DNA of 64,000 nucleotides, taken from assembly GCA_964458555.1 (NCBI GenBank), contig CAYWJH010000003.1, positions 1-64,000 of the forward strand. The letters run 5' to 3'. The notes below the pieces were generated by a model. It was not told where the DNA came from. It saw only the letters and a list, made by a program, of their open reading frames with translations, and ran no database searches. The stretch comes from SLST01 sp964458555. Its GTDB lineage: Bacteria; Spirochaetota; Spirochaetia; DSM-27196; SLST01. A program made the position numbers and the translations under genes. Shown in pieces: positions 8,929-18,029 of the stretch; position 1 is the stretch's first letter, and every line of letters begins with the position of its first letter.

Positions 8929-10842
8929 ATGGAAGCGCCGAAGACGCACGACACGGTTCCCAAGCGAATCCACCGCGTCGCGGTTACGAAGCCGAACGAG
9001 GTGGCCCTCTACAGCAAGGACGGACACGACGCCTACGTCCCCCTGCGCTTCGCCGAGCTCTGGAGCGAGGTGCGCGCGCTCGGTTGTGCCTTCCTCGACC
9101 TGGGCGTCGGGCGCGGGAACCACGTCGGCATCATGAGCGACAACGGGCCGGACTGGATCGAGACCGATCTGGCGCTCCTGTCGATCGGTGCGATCGACGT
9201 CCCGCGCGGGTCGGACTCGACCGCCGACGAGATGGGCTACATCCTCGGCCACGCCGATTGCCGTCTGGCCTTCGCCGAAAACGCCGCGCAGCTGGAGAAG
9301 ATACTCTCGCAGAAGGGTCGCCTGCCGTTGCTCGAAACGCTCGTCGTCTTCGACGCCGGTGAGCTCGAGGACGGGTCCGCGCGCGATGGCGTCATCCTGC
9401 GCCGCTTCGACGCGCTGCGCGATCACGGGACGAAGATCGTCGGTGAACGGGGCGCCGATTTCGACGCGGAGCTCGCGAAGGGTGCCGTCGACGAGCTCGC
9501 CACGCTCCTCTACACGTCGGGCACGACCGGCGAGCCGAAGGGCGTGATGCTCACGCATCGCAGCTTCGTCTTTCAGATCGATCGCCTGCGCGAGGTGCTC
9601 TTCCTCGACGAGCGCGACATCTTTCTCAGCGTCCTGCCCATCTGGCACAGCTTCGAGCGGTCGGTCGAGTACATCGCGCTCGAACGCGGGTGCTCGCTCG
9701 CCTACTCGAAACCGGTCGGCGCGGTCATGCTCGCCGACATGGCCGAAATCCGCCCGACGTGGATGACCTCCGTCCCCCGTATCTGGGAGGGCGTGCGCGC
9801 GGCGGTCTACCGTAACGTGAACAAGCAGAGCCCGGTGAAGCGGATTCTGTTCCACTTCTTCGTGCGGATCGGCGAGGCGCACGCGAGCCTGCTCAACATG
9901 TTTCGCGGTCTGCTGCCGCAGTTCTCGCGCCGCAGCCGCGTCGTCGACATCGTACTAAGCGTCGTCCCGCTCGTCGTCCTCTCGCCGCTGAAGGCCCTCG
10001 GTGACGTGCTCGTGTTCTCGTCGCTCAAGGCGCGTCTCGGCGGTCGATTCGTCGCGGGCGTCTCCGGCGGCGGTGCGCTGCCGCCCTACGTCGATCGGTT
10101 CTTCCAGGCGGCAGGTATCAAGCTGCTCGAGGGCTACGGGCTCACCGAGACCGGTCCGGTCCTCGCAGTCCGCCACCAGCACCACCCGGTTCCGGGTACC
10201 GTGGGCCGGCTGCTGCCGGACATCGAGTACCGCGTCGTGGGCGACGACATGCAGGTGCTGCCGCCCGGCGAGAAGGGCGTCCTCTACGTGAAGAGCCCCC
10301 AGATCATGGAGGGCTACTACAAGAAGCCGGAGGAGACCTCGGCGGTCCTCAACGACGGCTGGCTGAACACCGGCGACATCGTCGTGTTCACGAACACCGG
10401 TGAGTTCACGATCCTCGGCCGCGCGAAGGAGACGATCGTCCTGCTCGGCGGCGAGAATATCGAACCCGTGCCGATCGAGGAGAAGCTCACGCAGAGCGGG
10501 CTCATCGACCAGGCGATGGTCGTGGGCCAGGACCGGAGATTTCTCGGCGCGCTCATCGTGCCGAACGACGAGGCGCTGCAAGCCTTCCTCGACGAGCAGG
10601 GGGTCGAGTACGTCGACCGCGAGGAGGCGCTCGAGAACCCGCAGGTGCAGGAACGGTTCCGCGACGAGATCAACGGCCTCGTGAGCACGAAGACCGGATT
10701 CAAGAGCTTCGAGCGCATCTTCCGGTTCAGGCTCCTGCCCGAGCATTTCGAGGTCGGCCGCGAGCTCACGCACACGCAGAAGATCCGCCGGTCGGTGGTC
10801 TACGGTATCTACGACGAGCAGATCTCCTCGATGTTCTCGTGA
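8929..10842 (+). CDS. Long-chain fatty acid--CoA ligase (AMP-binding enzyme)
   Basis: 637 residues. ANL-superfamily adenylation enzyme: P-loop YTSGTTGEPKGVMLTH (residues about 195-210), LEGYGLTETGPVLAVR, the LNTGDI segment and the C-terminal subdomain GRAKETIVLLGGENIEPVPI. Length and the extended insertion after the P-loop fit long-chain acyl-CoA synthetases (FadD/Faa class), which activate fatty acids with ATP and CoA. The ATG at 8929 has GAGGA four bases upstream; the longer open frame towards 8683 runs through fabZ in another frame and is discarded. It overlaps the next small gene by four bases (GTGA). Confidence 0.88.
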   Translation: MEAPKTHDTVPKRIHRVAVTKPNEVALYSKDGHDAYVPLRFAELWSEVRALGCAFLDLGVGRGNHVGIMSDNGPDWIETDLALLSIGAIDVPRGSDSTADEMGYILGHADCRLAFAENAAQLEKILSQKGRLPLLETLVVFDAGELEDGSARDGVILRRFDALRDHGTKIVGERGADFDAELAKGAVDELATLLYTSGTTGEPKGVMLTHRSFVFQIDRLREVLFLDERDIFLSVLPIWHSFERSVEYIALERGCSLAYSKPVGAVMLADMAEIRPTWMTSVPRIWEGVRAAVYRNVNKQSPVKRILFHFFVRIGEAHASLLNMFRGLLPQFSRRSRVVDIVLSVVPLVVLSPLKALGDVLVFSSLKARLGGRFVAGVSGGGALPPYVDRFFQAAGIKLLEGYGLTETGPVLAVRHQHHPVPGTVGRLLPDIEYRVVGDDMQVLPPGEKGVLYVKSPQIMEGYYKKPEETSAVLNDGWLNTGDIVVFTNTGEFTILGRAKETIVLLGGENIEPVPIEEKLTQSGLIDQAMVVGQDRRFLGALIVPNDEALQAFLDEQGVEYVDREEALENPQVQERFRDEINGLVSTKTGFKSFERIFRFRLLPEHFEVGRELTHTQKIRRSVVYGIYDEQISSMFS

Positions 10843-11195
10843 TCGAACGCGGAGCGCTCCAGCACCGTCTGCGGCAGCTCGTGGCGAAGCTCCCGGCGGT
10901 TCAGGTGCAGAACCGCCTGATGGCGTGCACCGACCGCGACATCGCGCTCGCGCTCATGGGTATGACGCCGGCGGAGGCGCAGTCGATCGTGAGCCACGTG
11001 TCGTCCCGGAAGGCCTCGCGGGTGCTCGAGGAGCTCGCGCTCGAAGAGCGGCGCCGGGTCGAAGAGAGGCACGTCATCCACGCGCTGAACGTGGTCATCA
11101 CATCGCTAGCGGGCGAGCGGTCGATCGCCGGACCGCGCAGCTACGTGCGTCCGCGCCGCACGGAGGACGGAGCGTCCGGGCGGCGGCGCTCGTAG
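10839..11195 (+). CDS. Small protein resembling the C-terminal domain of flagellar motor switch protein FliG
   Basis: 118 residues, GTG start overlapping the ligase stop codon. Residues about 27-90 (DRDIALALMGMTPAEAQSIV, then VSSRKASRVLEEL, then an Arg/Glu-rich helix and HALNVVITSLAG) follow the pattern of the FliG C-terminal domain, in which DR-I---LR precedes an armadillo-like helix bundle ending in a conserved I-x-x-L helix. The N-terminal and middle FliG domains are absent, and the C-terminal 25 residues are basic and probably disordered. Coupling to an acyl-CoA ligase gene is unexpected for a motor component. The resemblance is read by eye; it could be an unrelated helical protein. Confidence 0.6.
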   Translation: MIERGALQHRLRQLVAKLPAVQVQNRLMACTDRDIALALMGMTPAEAQSIVSHVSSRKASRVLEELALEERRRVEERHVIHALNVVITSLAGERSIAGPRSYVRPRRTEDGASGRRRS

Positions 11196-11224
11196 AAACT
11201 GCTACTGACCGGGGAACACTCCTC

Positions 11225-11253
11225 TTGCGACCCCGCCGGACGCGGTGTATGCT
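11225..11253 (+). promoter_or_regulatory. Probable sigma-70 promoter of the lipoprotein gene at 11282
   Basis: TTGCGA (11225-11230) and TATGCT (11248-11253) with a 17-base spacer, 28 bases ahead of the ATG, followed by the AAGGGGGA ribosome-binding site. Confidence 0.5.
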
Positions 11254-11281
11254 TCGCGTCATCCTAACGAAGGGGGACATC

Positions 11282-11872
11282 ATGAATCGTAAACATGTCC
11301 GGGTCGCGTCCGCAATCGTACTGATCGTCGCCGCACTGCTCGTCTTGAGCGGGTGTTCGACGATCGACAAGCGGCTCGCCGCGTCCGCGGACGCATCGCT
11401 CTCACCGGAGCCGCTTACGACGTGGGCGAGACCGGTCGAGATCACGTTTGAGCTCGGCGACGACATCGTCGGACAGGCGTCGTACCAGGTGATCTTCGGG
11501 ATCTTCAAGACCGGCGAGGTTCCCGCAAGCGCCGGTGGCGGTTTGCTGTCGGCGAGCACGATGCTGCTCGGGAGCATCACCGGCAAGCAGGCGCAGGACC
11601 CGCAGATCAACACCGCGGCGTACAAGGCAGCACGGAGCGCAGAGGCCGACGGCATCTTCGTGACCGGGGTAGAGATCCAGGAGGACAGCTTCCTGCAGAT
11701 CTACAAGCGCCGCGAAATCACGGTCAGGGGCAAGGCGCTCAACATCGTGAACCTCGGACAGGTCGACGCGGCGAGGGCGGACAACGCGCGCTACATCCGC
11801 CTGCTGCCCAACGGGGGCGTTTCGCTGCCCGAAGACTCGTCGGGAAGCTGGCTGCCGGTTCCGCAGGAGTAG
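11282..11872 (+). CDS. Predicted lipoprotein of unknown function
   Basis: 196 residues. The N-terminus is a lipoprotein signal: basic MNRKHVR, hydrophobic stretch, then lipobox LSGC with acylation expected at Cys24. The mature part includes a Gly/Ser-rich hydrophobic segment (SAGGGLLSASTMLLGSITGK) and a compact region IFVTGVEIQEDSFLQIYKRR rich in beta-strand patterns. No family recognised. The ATG is preceded by AAGGGGGA and its own promoter; a hairpin follows the gene, so it is probably monocistronic. Confidence 0.75.
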   Translation: MNRKHVRVASAIVLIVAALLVLSGCSTIDKRLAASADASLSPEPLTTWARPVEITFELGDDIVGQASYQVIFGIFKTGEVPASAGGGLLSASTMLLGSITGKQAQDPQINTAAYKAARSAEADGIFVTGVEIQEDSFLQIYKRREITVRGKALNIVNLGQVDAARADNARYIRLLPNGGVSLPEDSSGSWLPVPQE

Positions 11873-11892
11873 AGACACAAGATTATTGCAGA

Positions 11893-11916
11893 CGGGCTCG
11901 TAATCGAGCGAGCCCG
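11893..11916 (+). terminator. Hairpin downstream of the lipoprotein gene
   Basis: Stem CGGGCTCG/CGAGCCCG of eight base pairs with an eight-base loop, 20 bases after the stop codon. There is no T-run, so termination strength is uncertain. Confidence 0.4.
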
Positions 11917-11969
11917 CCTGTGCTCCGCTATCCGGGATGCCCGAACCGTGGTATCGTGGATGTGGAGCT

Positions 11970-14132
11970 ATGAAAACGGAGCGCACCTTGCGGCGAGCCG
12001 TGCCCGTGGCGGTGGGATTGTTGTTGTTCGCACCCGCGTCGGCACAGGAGCCCGAGGTGTCGAGCAACACCGAGAGCTTCGTTTCGCTTCTCGAGCTCAA
12101 CGTTTCGCCTCGCGTGGACGTTCCTCTTCAGTCGTCGGTCCGCCCGCTCTTCTCGCTCGGGTACGGCGCCGACCTCGCGGCCTCCGTTCCGCTCGAGCGC
12201 ACCACGCTCGTCTCGCCTGCGCTCGCGCTCTCGTACACCCTGCTTCCCATCCGTGCCGAGTCGTCGCTCTCGATCATTCGCCTCGGGCTGGGGCCACGAG
12301 TCGTATACGAGGCCTCCAACCGCTTGCGCCTCTTCGCCGAGCTCTACGGCGGCGGCTACGCGAGCCTGTTCAACGAGACACCACGCCGCCCCGACGGCGC
12401 CGCGTACGAGGTCACGTCCGGGGTGTCCGGGTACGGGGCCGGCCGCGTGGGCGTGTCTTTCTTTCTCATGCCGTTCCTGAGCGCCGGGGTCCGGGTTGGT
12501 TACGAAAACCAGTTCGGACTCTACCAGAGCGCATCCGCGTCGCTGTCCGTGTCGATTCACGTAGACGGGTTCGAACGGAAGGTCCGGGTCGAGCCCATCG
12601 AGATCCAGCCCATCTACCCGGTCCTCGTTCAGTACTACGGCGACGCGAGCATTGGCAAAGCGCTCGTCAGCAACGATGAGCGGTTCCCGATACGCGAGGT
12701 CACCCTCGAGGTCGCCGTGCCGGGCTACGTTACCAGACCGATGGCGGTGGCGGTCGTGGAGGAGCTCGCGCCGGGCGAACAAGCGCACGCCGAGCTGTCG
12801 ACGCTTTTCAGCGACAGGGTCCTCGAGAATCTCGAAGCCCGTCAGACCTCGGCGACCCTCGTCGCACGGTACACGCTGAGCGGACAACAGTACAAGACGG
12901 TCCGCGACGTCCGATTGCGGCTGTACAACAGGAACGCGCTCACATGGGACGACGACCGGAAGGCCGCCGCCTTCGTGACGCCCCGCGACGCCGAGATCCG
13001 TACCTTCGCAACGTCGGCCGTCTCGATCGCCAGGGGCGAGGGCCCCACCGCGCTGAATCTGAACCTGCGCGTCGCGATGGCGGTCTACGAGGCGCTCGCC
13101 GTGCACGGACTGGCGTACGTGGTCGATCCGGACACCCCGGCGTACCAAGACGCGTCCACCGACACCGCGATCGTCGACTACCTGCAGTTTGCCGGCGAAA
13201 CGCTCGCGTTTCACGGGGGCGACTGCGACGATCTCTCCATCCTCTACGCGTCGGCGCTCGAGTCTGTCGGTGTTCCCACGGCGTTCATCACGATTCCGGG
13301 CCACATTTTCACCGCCTTCTCGACGGGAACAAGCGTCGATGAGGCGATGCGGACCTTCGGCGACGACTCGCTCGTCATCGACCACGACGGTACCGCCTGG
13401 ATCCCGGTCGAGATGACCGCGATCGGCCGGTCGTTTCGCGAGGCGTGGCGAATCGGAGCGGACCAGTGGCGCACCCGCAGCAGAGAAGGGCTCGACGTCG
13501 CGGAAGACGGGCAGGGTTCCGGCTTCTACCCCACCCGCGAGAGCTGGGAGGTCTATCCGCCGGCCGGAACACCGGGCGACGTGAGCCGGCCCGTCGCGGT
13601 CGACCACGAAGCCCTTCGCCTCGCGTACCACGAGACGATCGCGGACGTGCTCAACGCCCGGCTCGCTCCGCAGGTCGCGCGGCTGGAGGAACAGCTGCGT
13701 ACGACGCGGACTCCCGAACGCGTCCGGAATCGTCTCGGCGCGCTCTACGCGCGATACGGACTGCTCGACGAGGCCGTCCGCATCCTCGAGCCGCTCGCCG
13801 AAGAGACCGGGCACCCACCGGCGCTCGTCAATCTGGGAGGCGTCAGGTTCCTCCAGGGTCGGTTTGAGGAGGCCCGCGCGCTCTACGAAGAGGCCGCACG
13901 CTCCGATCCCGGGAACCCCGTCGTACTCGTCGGCCTCGCGAAGGTGGCCTACGAGCTCGACGACATGGGGGCGTTGCGCAGTCACTTTGCGAACCTCGAG
14001 CGCGCCGATCCGGCGCTGAGCGAGGAGTTCTCCTACCTCGCGATCGACGGCGGCAACGACGACAACGGCGCGCGAGCGTCGGAGGTCGACGTCTCGCGGA
14101 CGCGCGTGGTGTGGGAGGACCCGGTCGAATGA
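11970..14132 (+). CDS. Exported multidomain protein: N-terminal barrel-like region, transglutaminase-like domain, C-terminal TPRs
   Basis: 720 residues with a cleavable signal peptide (VAVGLLLFAPASAQ). Residues about 25-215 consist of alternating aromatic/polar beta strands (for example SLGYGADLAASVPLERTTL) typical of an outer-membrane beta-barrel. A middle region (about 220-330) resembles an immunoglobulin-like fold. Around 410-450 is a transglutaminase-like core: HGGDCDDLSILYASALESVG with Cys419, IPGHIFTAF with His445, then DGTAWIPVE. The last 130 residues hold two or three TPR units. Start: the ATG at 11970 opens the signal peptide; a frame start at 11937 only adds unrelated residues. It overlaps the following lipoprotein gene by four bases, implying joint function at the cell surface. 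Whether the Cys-His pair is an active protease, transamidase or a dead scaffold cannot be told. Confidence 0.7.
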   Translation: MKTERTLRRAVPVAVGLLLFAPASAQEPEVSSNTESFVSLLELNVSPRVDVPLQSSVRPLFSLGYGADLAASVPLERTTLVSPALALSYTLLPIRAESSLSIIRLGLGPRVVYEASNRLRLFAELYGGGYASLFNETPRRPDGAAYEVTSGVSGYGAGRVGVSFFLMPFLSAGVRVGYENQFGLYQSASASLSVSIHVDGFERKVRVEPIEIQPIYPVLVQYYGDASIGKALVSNDERFPIREVTLEVAVPGYVTRPMAVAVVEELAPGEQAHAELSTLFSDRVLENLEARQTSATLVARYTLSGQQYKTVRDVRLRLYNRNALTWDDDRKAAAFVTPRDAEIRTFATSAVSIARGEGPTALNLNLRVAMAVYEALAVHGLAYVVDPDTPAYQDASTDTAIVDYLQFAGETLAFHGGDCDDLSILYASALESVGVPTAFITIPGHIFTAFSTGTSVDEAMRTFGDDSLVIDHDGTAWIPVEMTAIGRSFREAWRIGADQWRTRSREGLDVAEDGQGSGFYPTRESWEVYPPAGTPGDVSRPVAVDHEALRLAYHETIADVLNARLAPQVARLEEQLRTTRTPERVRNRLGALYARYGLLDEAVRILEPLAEETGHPPALVNLGGVRFLQGRFEEARALYEEAARSDPGNPVVLVGLAKVAYELDDMGALRSHFANLERADPALSEEFSYLAIDGGNDDNGARASEVDVSRTRVVWEDPVE

Positions 14133-15943
14133 GGCCCCCGACGGCGCCCCCGAGGAGGATGAGACGAACGGCCGTCGCCGCCGTTCGGGTCGGGGGAGGA
14201 CTCCTCGTCGTGCTCCTTCTGCTCGCGACCTGCACCAACCCGATCAAGGAGACCGTCGAGGCGGTCGTCGAGCAGTATTCGCGGCCCCGGGCCGAGCCGA
14301 ACATCACGAACGGCTGGGGCATCGCACCGGACACGGCTATCGTCGTCGCGTTCAGCGAAACGATCGATACCTCGACGGTCGAGCTCTCCGGGACGCTCGT
14401 CGCCGAAAGCGACGGGGGTGTCTGGAGCCGGACCGCCGAACCCGACGATACGCTCACCGTCGCGCCGACCTCGACCTGGAGCGTGGCCGGCGCGAAGACG
14501 CTCACCATCCGGGCGAGCGACACGCAGACCTACGAGCTCGAGCCGCTCGAGCTGGAGTACCGCGTGCTGGACGGCGGGCTGTACGTCCACGCCGCCCGCG
14601 GCAACGACGACAACCCGGGCACGAGCGACCTCCCCAAGCGGACCATCGGGGGCGCCGTGGAGAACGCGGAGCTCGTCTACGACACGGCCGACGTGCGGAT
14701 CGCCGAGGGGACGTACAACGAAGAAGGCACGATCACGGTAGAGAGGGACTTGCGCTTCCTCGGCGGCTACGACGAGGCCGACTGGGGCGTTCGGGAGTCG
14801 GACGCCCGCTGGGCGGTGGACGACGGAACGGTCGCTCAGTACCCAACGACGGTCCGCGTCGACGACACAATCGTGTTCAACGTGAACGGGGACGAGATCG
14901 AGGTTCTTCTCGAACACCTCTCCGTAGAGAACGCGACGCTCGGCGGGTCCTCGGCCACGAACGGCGTGTTTGCGCTCGCGAGCGGCGTCACGCTGCGCTC
15001 GGTCCGCGTGACCGGGGGCCGTGGATCGACGGCATCCGGCGTCGCGACGAACGGCGGCGCGATCGTGCTCGAACACGCGGACGTGCACGGCGCCGACCAG
15101 GGGAACGGGACCGGCGTGCTCGTCGGAAGCGGGACCCTCGCCGTCGCCGGGAGCAGAATCGACGGAGGCGCGGCGGGGACGGACGACGACACCACCGGTG
15201 TCGTTCTTCAGGGCGCGATCGCGACGATCGACGCGAGCTTCGTCTACGGCGGGGACGCGTGGTCGAAGGCGACCGGAGTCTTCTGCGACGCGGACTCCGA
15301 GCTCACGCTCACCAATTCCGTCGTGCTCGGCGGTAGCTCGAAGGAGGACTCGTCGACCGACGGCATCATCGTCCGCGGCTCGTCGGCGGTTCTGCGCAAC
15401 AACACGATCGGCTCCGGCACGGTGCTGTTCGGAACCAATACCGACGGCTCGGTGGGGATCTCGCTCGTCGACATCGTGGAGGCGAGCGTCGATAACAACA
15501 TCATCTTCACCGAGTCCGGCGCCGAAGAGGTGCGCCGCTACGGAGTCGAAGCGCTTCCGAACTCCGCGCCGTCGAGCTTCCGCAACAACGCGATCTTCGC
15601 GCTCGGCGACGACCCCCTGACGGCGGTATTCGTGTGGGCAGGCGATCCCGCCGACGAGTTGGATCTCAACCAACTCAACGCCACAACGTTCGCGAGCGGC
15701 AACGTGGACGACGCCGGCGGGTCCGTCTTCGCGGACGCCGGCGCCGGCGACTACCGCCTCACCGGCGATACCTCGGTCGACATACGGCAGGGCGGGCTCG
15801 ACGGCGAGGCGGAGGGTTGGGGCTTCACGACCGACAAGGACGGCGACCCGCGAACCAACCTCACCGACGGGCCGGACGACGAGCCCGAAAATCCAAATCC
15901 AGGAGCCGCCGGGTGGTCCATGGGCGCCTACGAGTACGATTGA
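14129..15943 (+). CDS. Predicted outer lipoprotein with right-handed beta-helix repeats
   Basis: 604 residues. A basic N-terminus and long hydrophobic stretch end in lipobox-like LATC, with acylation expected at Cys35. An N-terminal Ig-like region of about 100 residues is followed by YVHAARGNDDNPGTSDLPKR, a motif common at the start of surface parallel beta-helix proteins, then many short Val/Gly/Asn-rich turns (residues about 190-480) such as GVVLQGAIATIDASFVYGG. The C-terminus (GYDE..WGMGAYEYD-like, ending GWSMGAYEYD) is the usual end of this class. Translation starts at an ATG overlapping the previous gene; an alternative ATG at 14159 would shorten the basic leader. Likely a surface-exposed carbohydrate-binding or adhesive protein; no catalytic residues identified. 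Confidence 0.7.
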   Translation: MRPPTAPPRRMRRTAVAAVRVGGGLLVVLLLLATCTNPIKETVEAVVEQYSRPRAEPNITNGWGIAPDTAIVVAFSETIDTSTVELSGTLVAESDGGVWSRTAEPDDTLTVAPTSTWSVAGAKTLTIRASDTQTYELEPLELEYRVLDGGLYVHAARGNDDNPGTSDLPKRTIGGAVENAELVYDTADVRIAEGTYNEEGTITVERDLRFLGGYDEADWGVRESDARWAVDDGTVAQYPTTVRVDDTIVFNVNGDEIEVLLEHLSVENATLGGSSATNGVFALASGVTLRSVRVTGGRGSTASGVATNGGAIVLEHADVHGADQGNGTGVLVGSGTLAVAGSRIDGGAAGTDDDTTGVVLQGAIATIDASFVYGGDAWSKATGVFCDADSELTLTNSVVLGGSSKEDSSTDGIIVRGSSAVLRNNTIGSGTVLFGTNTDGSVGISLVDIVEASVDNNIIFTESGAEEVRRYGVEALPNSAPSSFRNNAIFALGDDPLTAVFVWAGDPADELDLNQLNATTFASGNVDDAGGSVFADAGAGDYRLTGDTSVDIRQGGLDGEAEGWGFTTDKDGDPRTNLTDGPDDEPENPNPGAAGWSMGAYEYD

Positions 15944-15974
15944 CCGGGTGGATGTCGGCCGGTGCGCCGCCCGC

Positions 15975-18029
15975 TCACAGCTCGGTCCCGCCGCGAACGA
16001 AGGTGTCGCTGTAGCCGCGCGCCCGCAGCCAGACCAGCAGCGTGCCCGTCTCGTCGCGCTCGAGCGGCCCGACGAGCACGCGGTAGATCGTACGGTCGTC
16101 GCGCTCGAGAGGCAGCACGCTCATCGGATAGGTGGGCGAGAGCGCGTTCACCGCGACCCGTGCCGTCTCGGGGTTCGAGTACGCCCCGATCTGCAGGTAG
16201 TACGCCTCTGCGGCGAGCCGGTCGACCACCGGGAGATCGTCGCGTACGACCTCGCGTCCGGGTCGGGGCTCCGGAGCGCGTTCGGGCTCCGCTTCCGGTT
16301 CCCGCTCATCGGCCCGCGGCGGTTCGGCGGGCGCGGCCCGCTCCGGAGCCTCGGTGACGGCCGTCTCAGGCGTCCGCGGCCGGGCCTCGGCGAGATCCGC
16401 CGTTTCGATGTCGTCGCCGGCGGCCGCGGGCCCTGCAGCCTCGCGCTCGAGAATCGACTCCTCGTCGGGTTCAGGCGCTTCGGGCGGACGGAAGTCCGCC
16501 GGCTCGAGCGCGAGGATCGCGTCTCCCGGTACCGCCTCCGGGCGCTCGAGCGAATCCTCGGTCTCGGCCGTCTCTTCGCCGACCTCTTCCTCTGCGACGC
16601 GCGGCAGCTCGGGTTCGGCCGCGAGCTCGGCCGGGGTCGACGGGCGCACCGGTGGCTCAGCCGACGGGATGTCGGCGAGCTCGGCGCGTTCCTCTTCGGG
16701 CGCTGCGGCCTCCGCGAACGGTCCACGCGGATCCGCGGCGTCTCCGGGCACGATCCGCACGAGCCCCGGACCGGTCGGACGCGCGTCTTCGCCCGGCGCC
16801 GCCTCGGGCAGCCGGACCGCAGGCGTCCCCTCCGCGGGCGTCGGTGGCGCGGCGAGCCCTTCGTAGTTCGGGCGATCCTCGGGCGGAACGGTGGCTTCGG
16901 CGAGTCGTACGTCGAGGTCCTCCGGCGCCGCCTGCAGCGGAGCGAGTCCGGCGAGTGACGGCCGCTCGACCGGGGGCGGAGACACCTGGGGCAGCTCGGC
17001 GATCGCAGGCGGCTCGTCGGGACGGCCGACCGAACGGAAGCCGACGTCGCCGCGCTCGCCGACCGGCGCGGGATAGAGGTCCTTGCGCGGGAGACGGTCA
17101 ACGACCGCACGAAGCGCCGTGTCGATCGCCCCGTCGCGGTACTCGGTCGCTTCGGCACCCTCCGCCCGGACGGCGGGCCGTTCGGGCGCGGGCGGCTGCG
17201 GCTCGTCCGCCGGTAGGGTGGGCTCCGGGCGAGTCTCGGGCACCGCCTGCGCGAGTCCCGGCACCGCGCGCTCTTCGGGCGCGACGAGGGGCTCGCCCGG
17301 CTCTGCGGGAGACGGGACGTCGACCGGCTCAGGCCTCGCGGACGGGAAAGCGGTCTCAGGACGCTCGAAGCTCTCCTGCGCCTGCCCGACGCTCGTGCGC
17401 GCGATGCCCGCGGCGACCCCGGACCGCGGCCCCGCCGCTGCAACCGCGGGCTTCTCGCGCTCCGGCTTGGCCGGCTCCGGCGCCGATTCGGGTTCGGGCT
17501 CTGGCTCCGGTTCGGGCTGTTCGGCGACCGCATCCTGCAGCGCGGGCGACGGCTCGAGCGCCTCGTCTGCCGTCCCGGCGACCGGTTGCGGCGGAGGAAG
17601 CGCGTCGACGAGCGAGTCGGCCGCGGCGAGCGGGTTGATGTCCGGATCCTGCGAAAGCGCGCGCTCGGTCGTCGAGTCGACGCTCGCAACGCCGCCGGTC
17701 GCGATCTCGGTGAGGCGCACGCGCGTCGCGCCGCCCGGATCGATCTCCAGCGATTCGGCGGCCTCCGGGGAGAGCACGAGGAACACACCGGACTCGCGCA
17801 CGCTGTCGGTAACGATCACCCGCTCCGATCGGCCCGTCTCGAGGTTTCGGACGGTGACGAGCGTGTTCGGCGGCACGAGGTTCGACGCGCCGAAGAGCCC
17901 GGTAGGAAATCGGCCGAACGATCCGACCGTCGCAAGCCCCTCGTAGCTCTGCTGCGCGATGACCGTACCGGCAGAGAAGAGCAGTACGGCGATGAAGGCG
18001 AACCCTGCGGCGAATCGTCTGCTTACCAT
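15975..18029 (-). CDS. Exported RlpA-like/SPOR-domain protein with a very long disordered centre
   Basis: 684 residues. Signal peptide ending near VIAQQSYEG; residues about 30-110 resemble a double-psi beta-barrel as in RlpA (VTVRNLETGRSERVIVTD). Residues about 115-600 are almost entirely Glu, Pro, Ala, Arg and Asp in irregular short repeats (EPEPEPESAPEPAKPEREKP-type), clearly disordered. The C-terminal 75 residues are a SPOR domain (YYLQIGAYSNPETARVAV ... VLVGPLERDETGTLLVWLRA), which binds peptidoglycan denuded of stem peptides at division sites. The protein probably acts in the periplasm in septation or cell-wall remodelling; the centre may span the periplasm. It overlaps the upstream gene by seven bases. 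Confidence 0.8.
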   Translation of the reverse strand: MVSRRFAAGFAFIAVLLFSAGTVIAQQSYEGLATVGSFGRFPTGLFGASNLVPPNTLVTVRNLETGRSERVIVTDSVRESGVFLVLSPEAAESLEIDPGGATRVRLTEIATGGVASVDSTTERALSQDPDINPLAAADSLVDALPPPQPVAGTADEALEPSPALQDAVAEQPEPEPEPEPESAPEPAKPEREKPAVAAAGPRSGVAAGIARTSVGQAQESFERPETAFPSARPEPVDVPSPAEPGEPLVAPEERAVPGLAQAVPETRPEPTLPADEPQPPAPERPAVRAEGAEATEYRDGAIDTALRAVVDRLPRKDLYPAPVGERGDVGFRSVGRPDEPPAIAELPQVSPPPVERPSLAGLAPLQAAPEDLDVRLAEATVPPEDRPNYEGLAAPPTPAEGTPAVRLPEAAPGEDARPTGPGLVRIVPGDAADPRGPFAEAAAPEEERAELADIPSAEPPVRPSTPAELAAEPELPRVAEEEVGEETAETEDSLERPEAVPGDAILALEPADFRPPEAPEPDEESILEREAAGPAAAGDDIETADLAEARPRTPETAVTEAPERAAPAEPPRADEREPEAEPERAPEPRPGREVVRDDLPVVDRLAAEAYYLQIGAYSNPETARVAVNALSPTYPMSVLPLERDDRTIYRVLVGPLERDETGTLLVWLRARGYSDTFVRGGTEL

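Noticed and set aside
11928..13985. Minus-strand open frame over the transglutaminase-like gene
   Set aside because: Shadow of a plus-strand gene with signal peptide and TPRs; no ribosome-binding site or known domain.
15948..17638. Several long plus-strand frames across the SPOR gene
   Set aside because: The low-complexity Glu/Pro/Ala sequence leaves all frames open. The minus-strand frame alone has signal peptide and SPOR domain.
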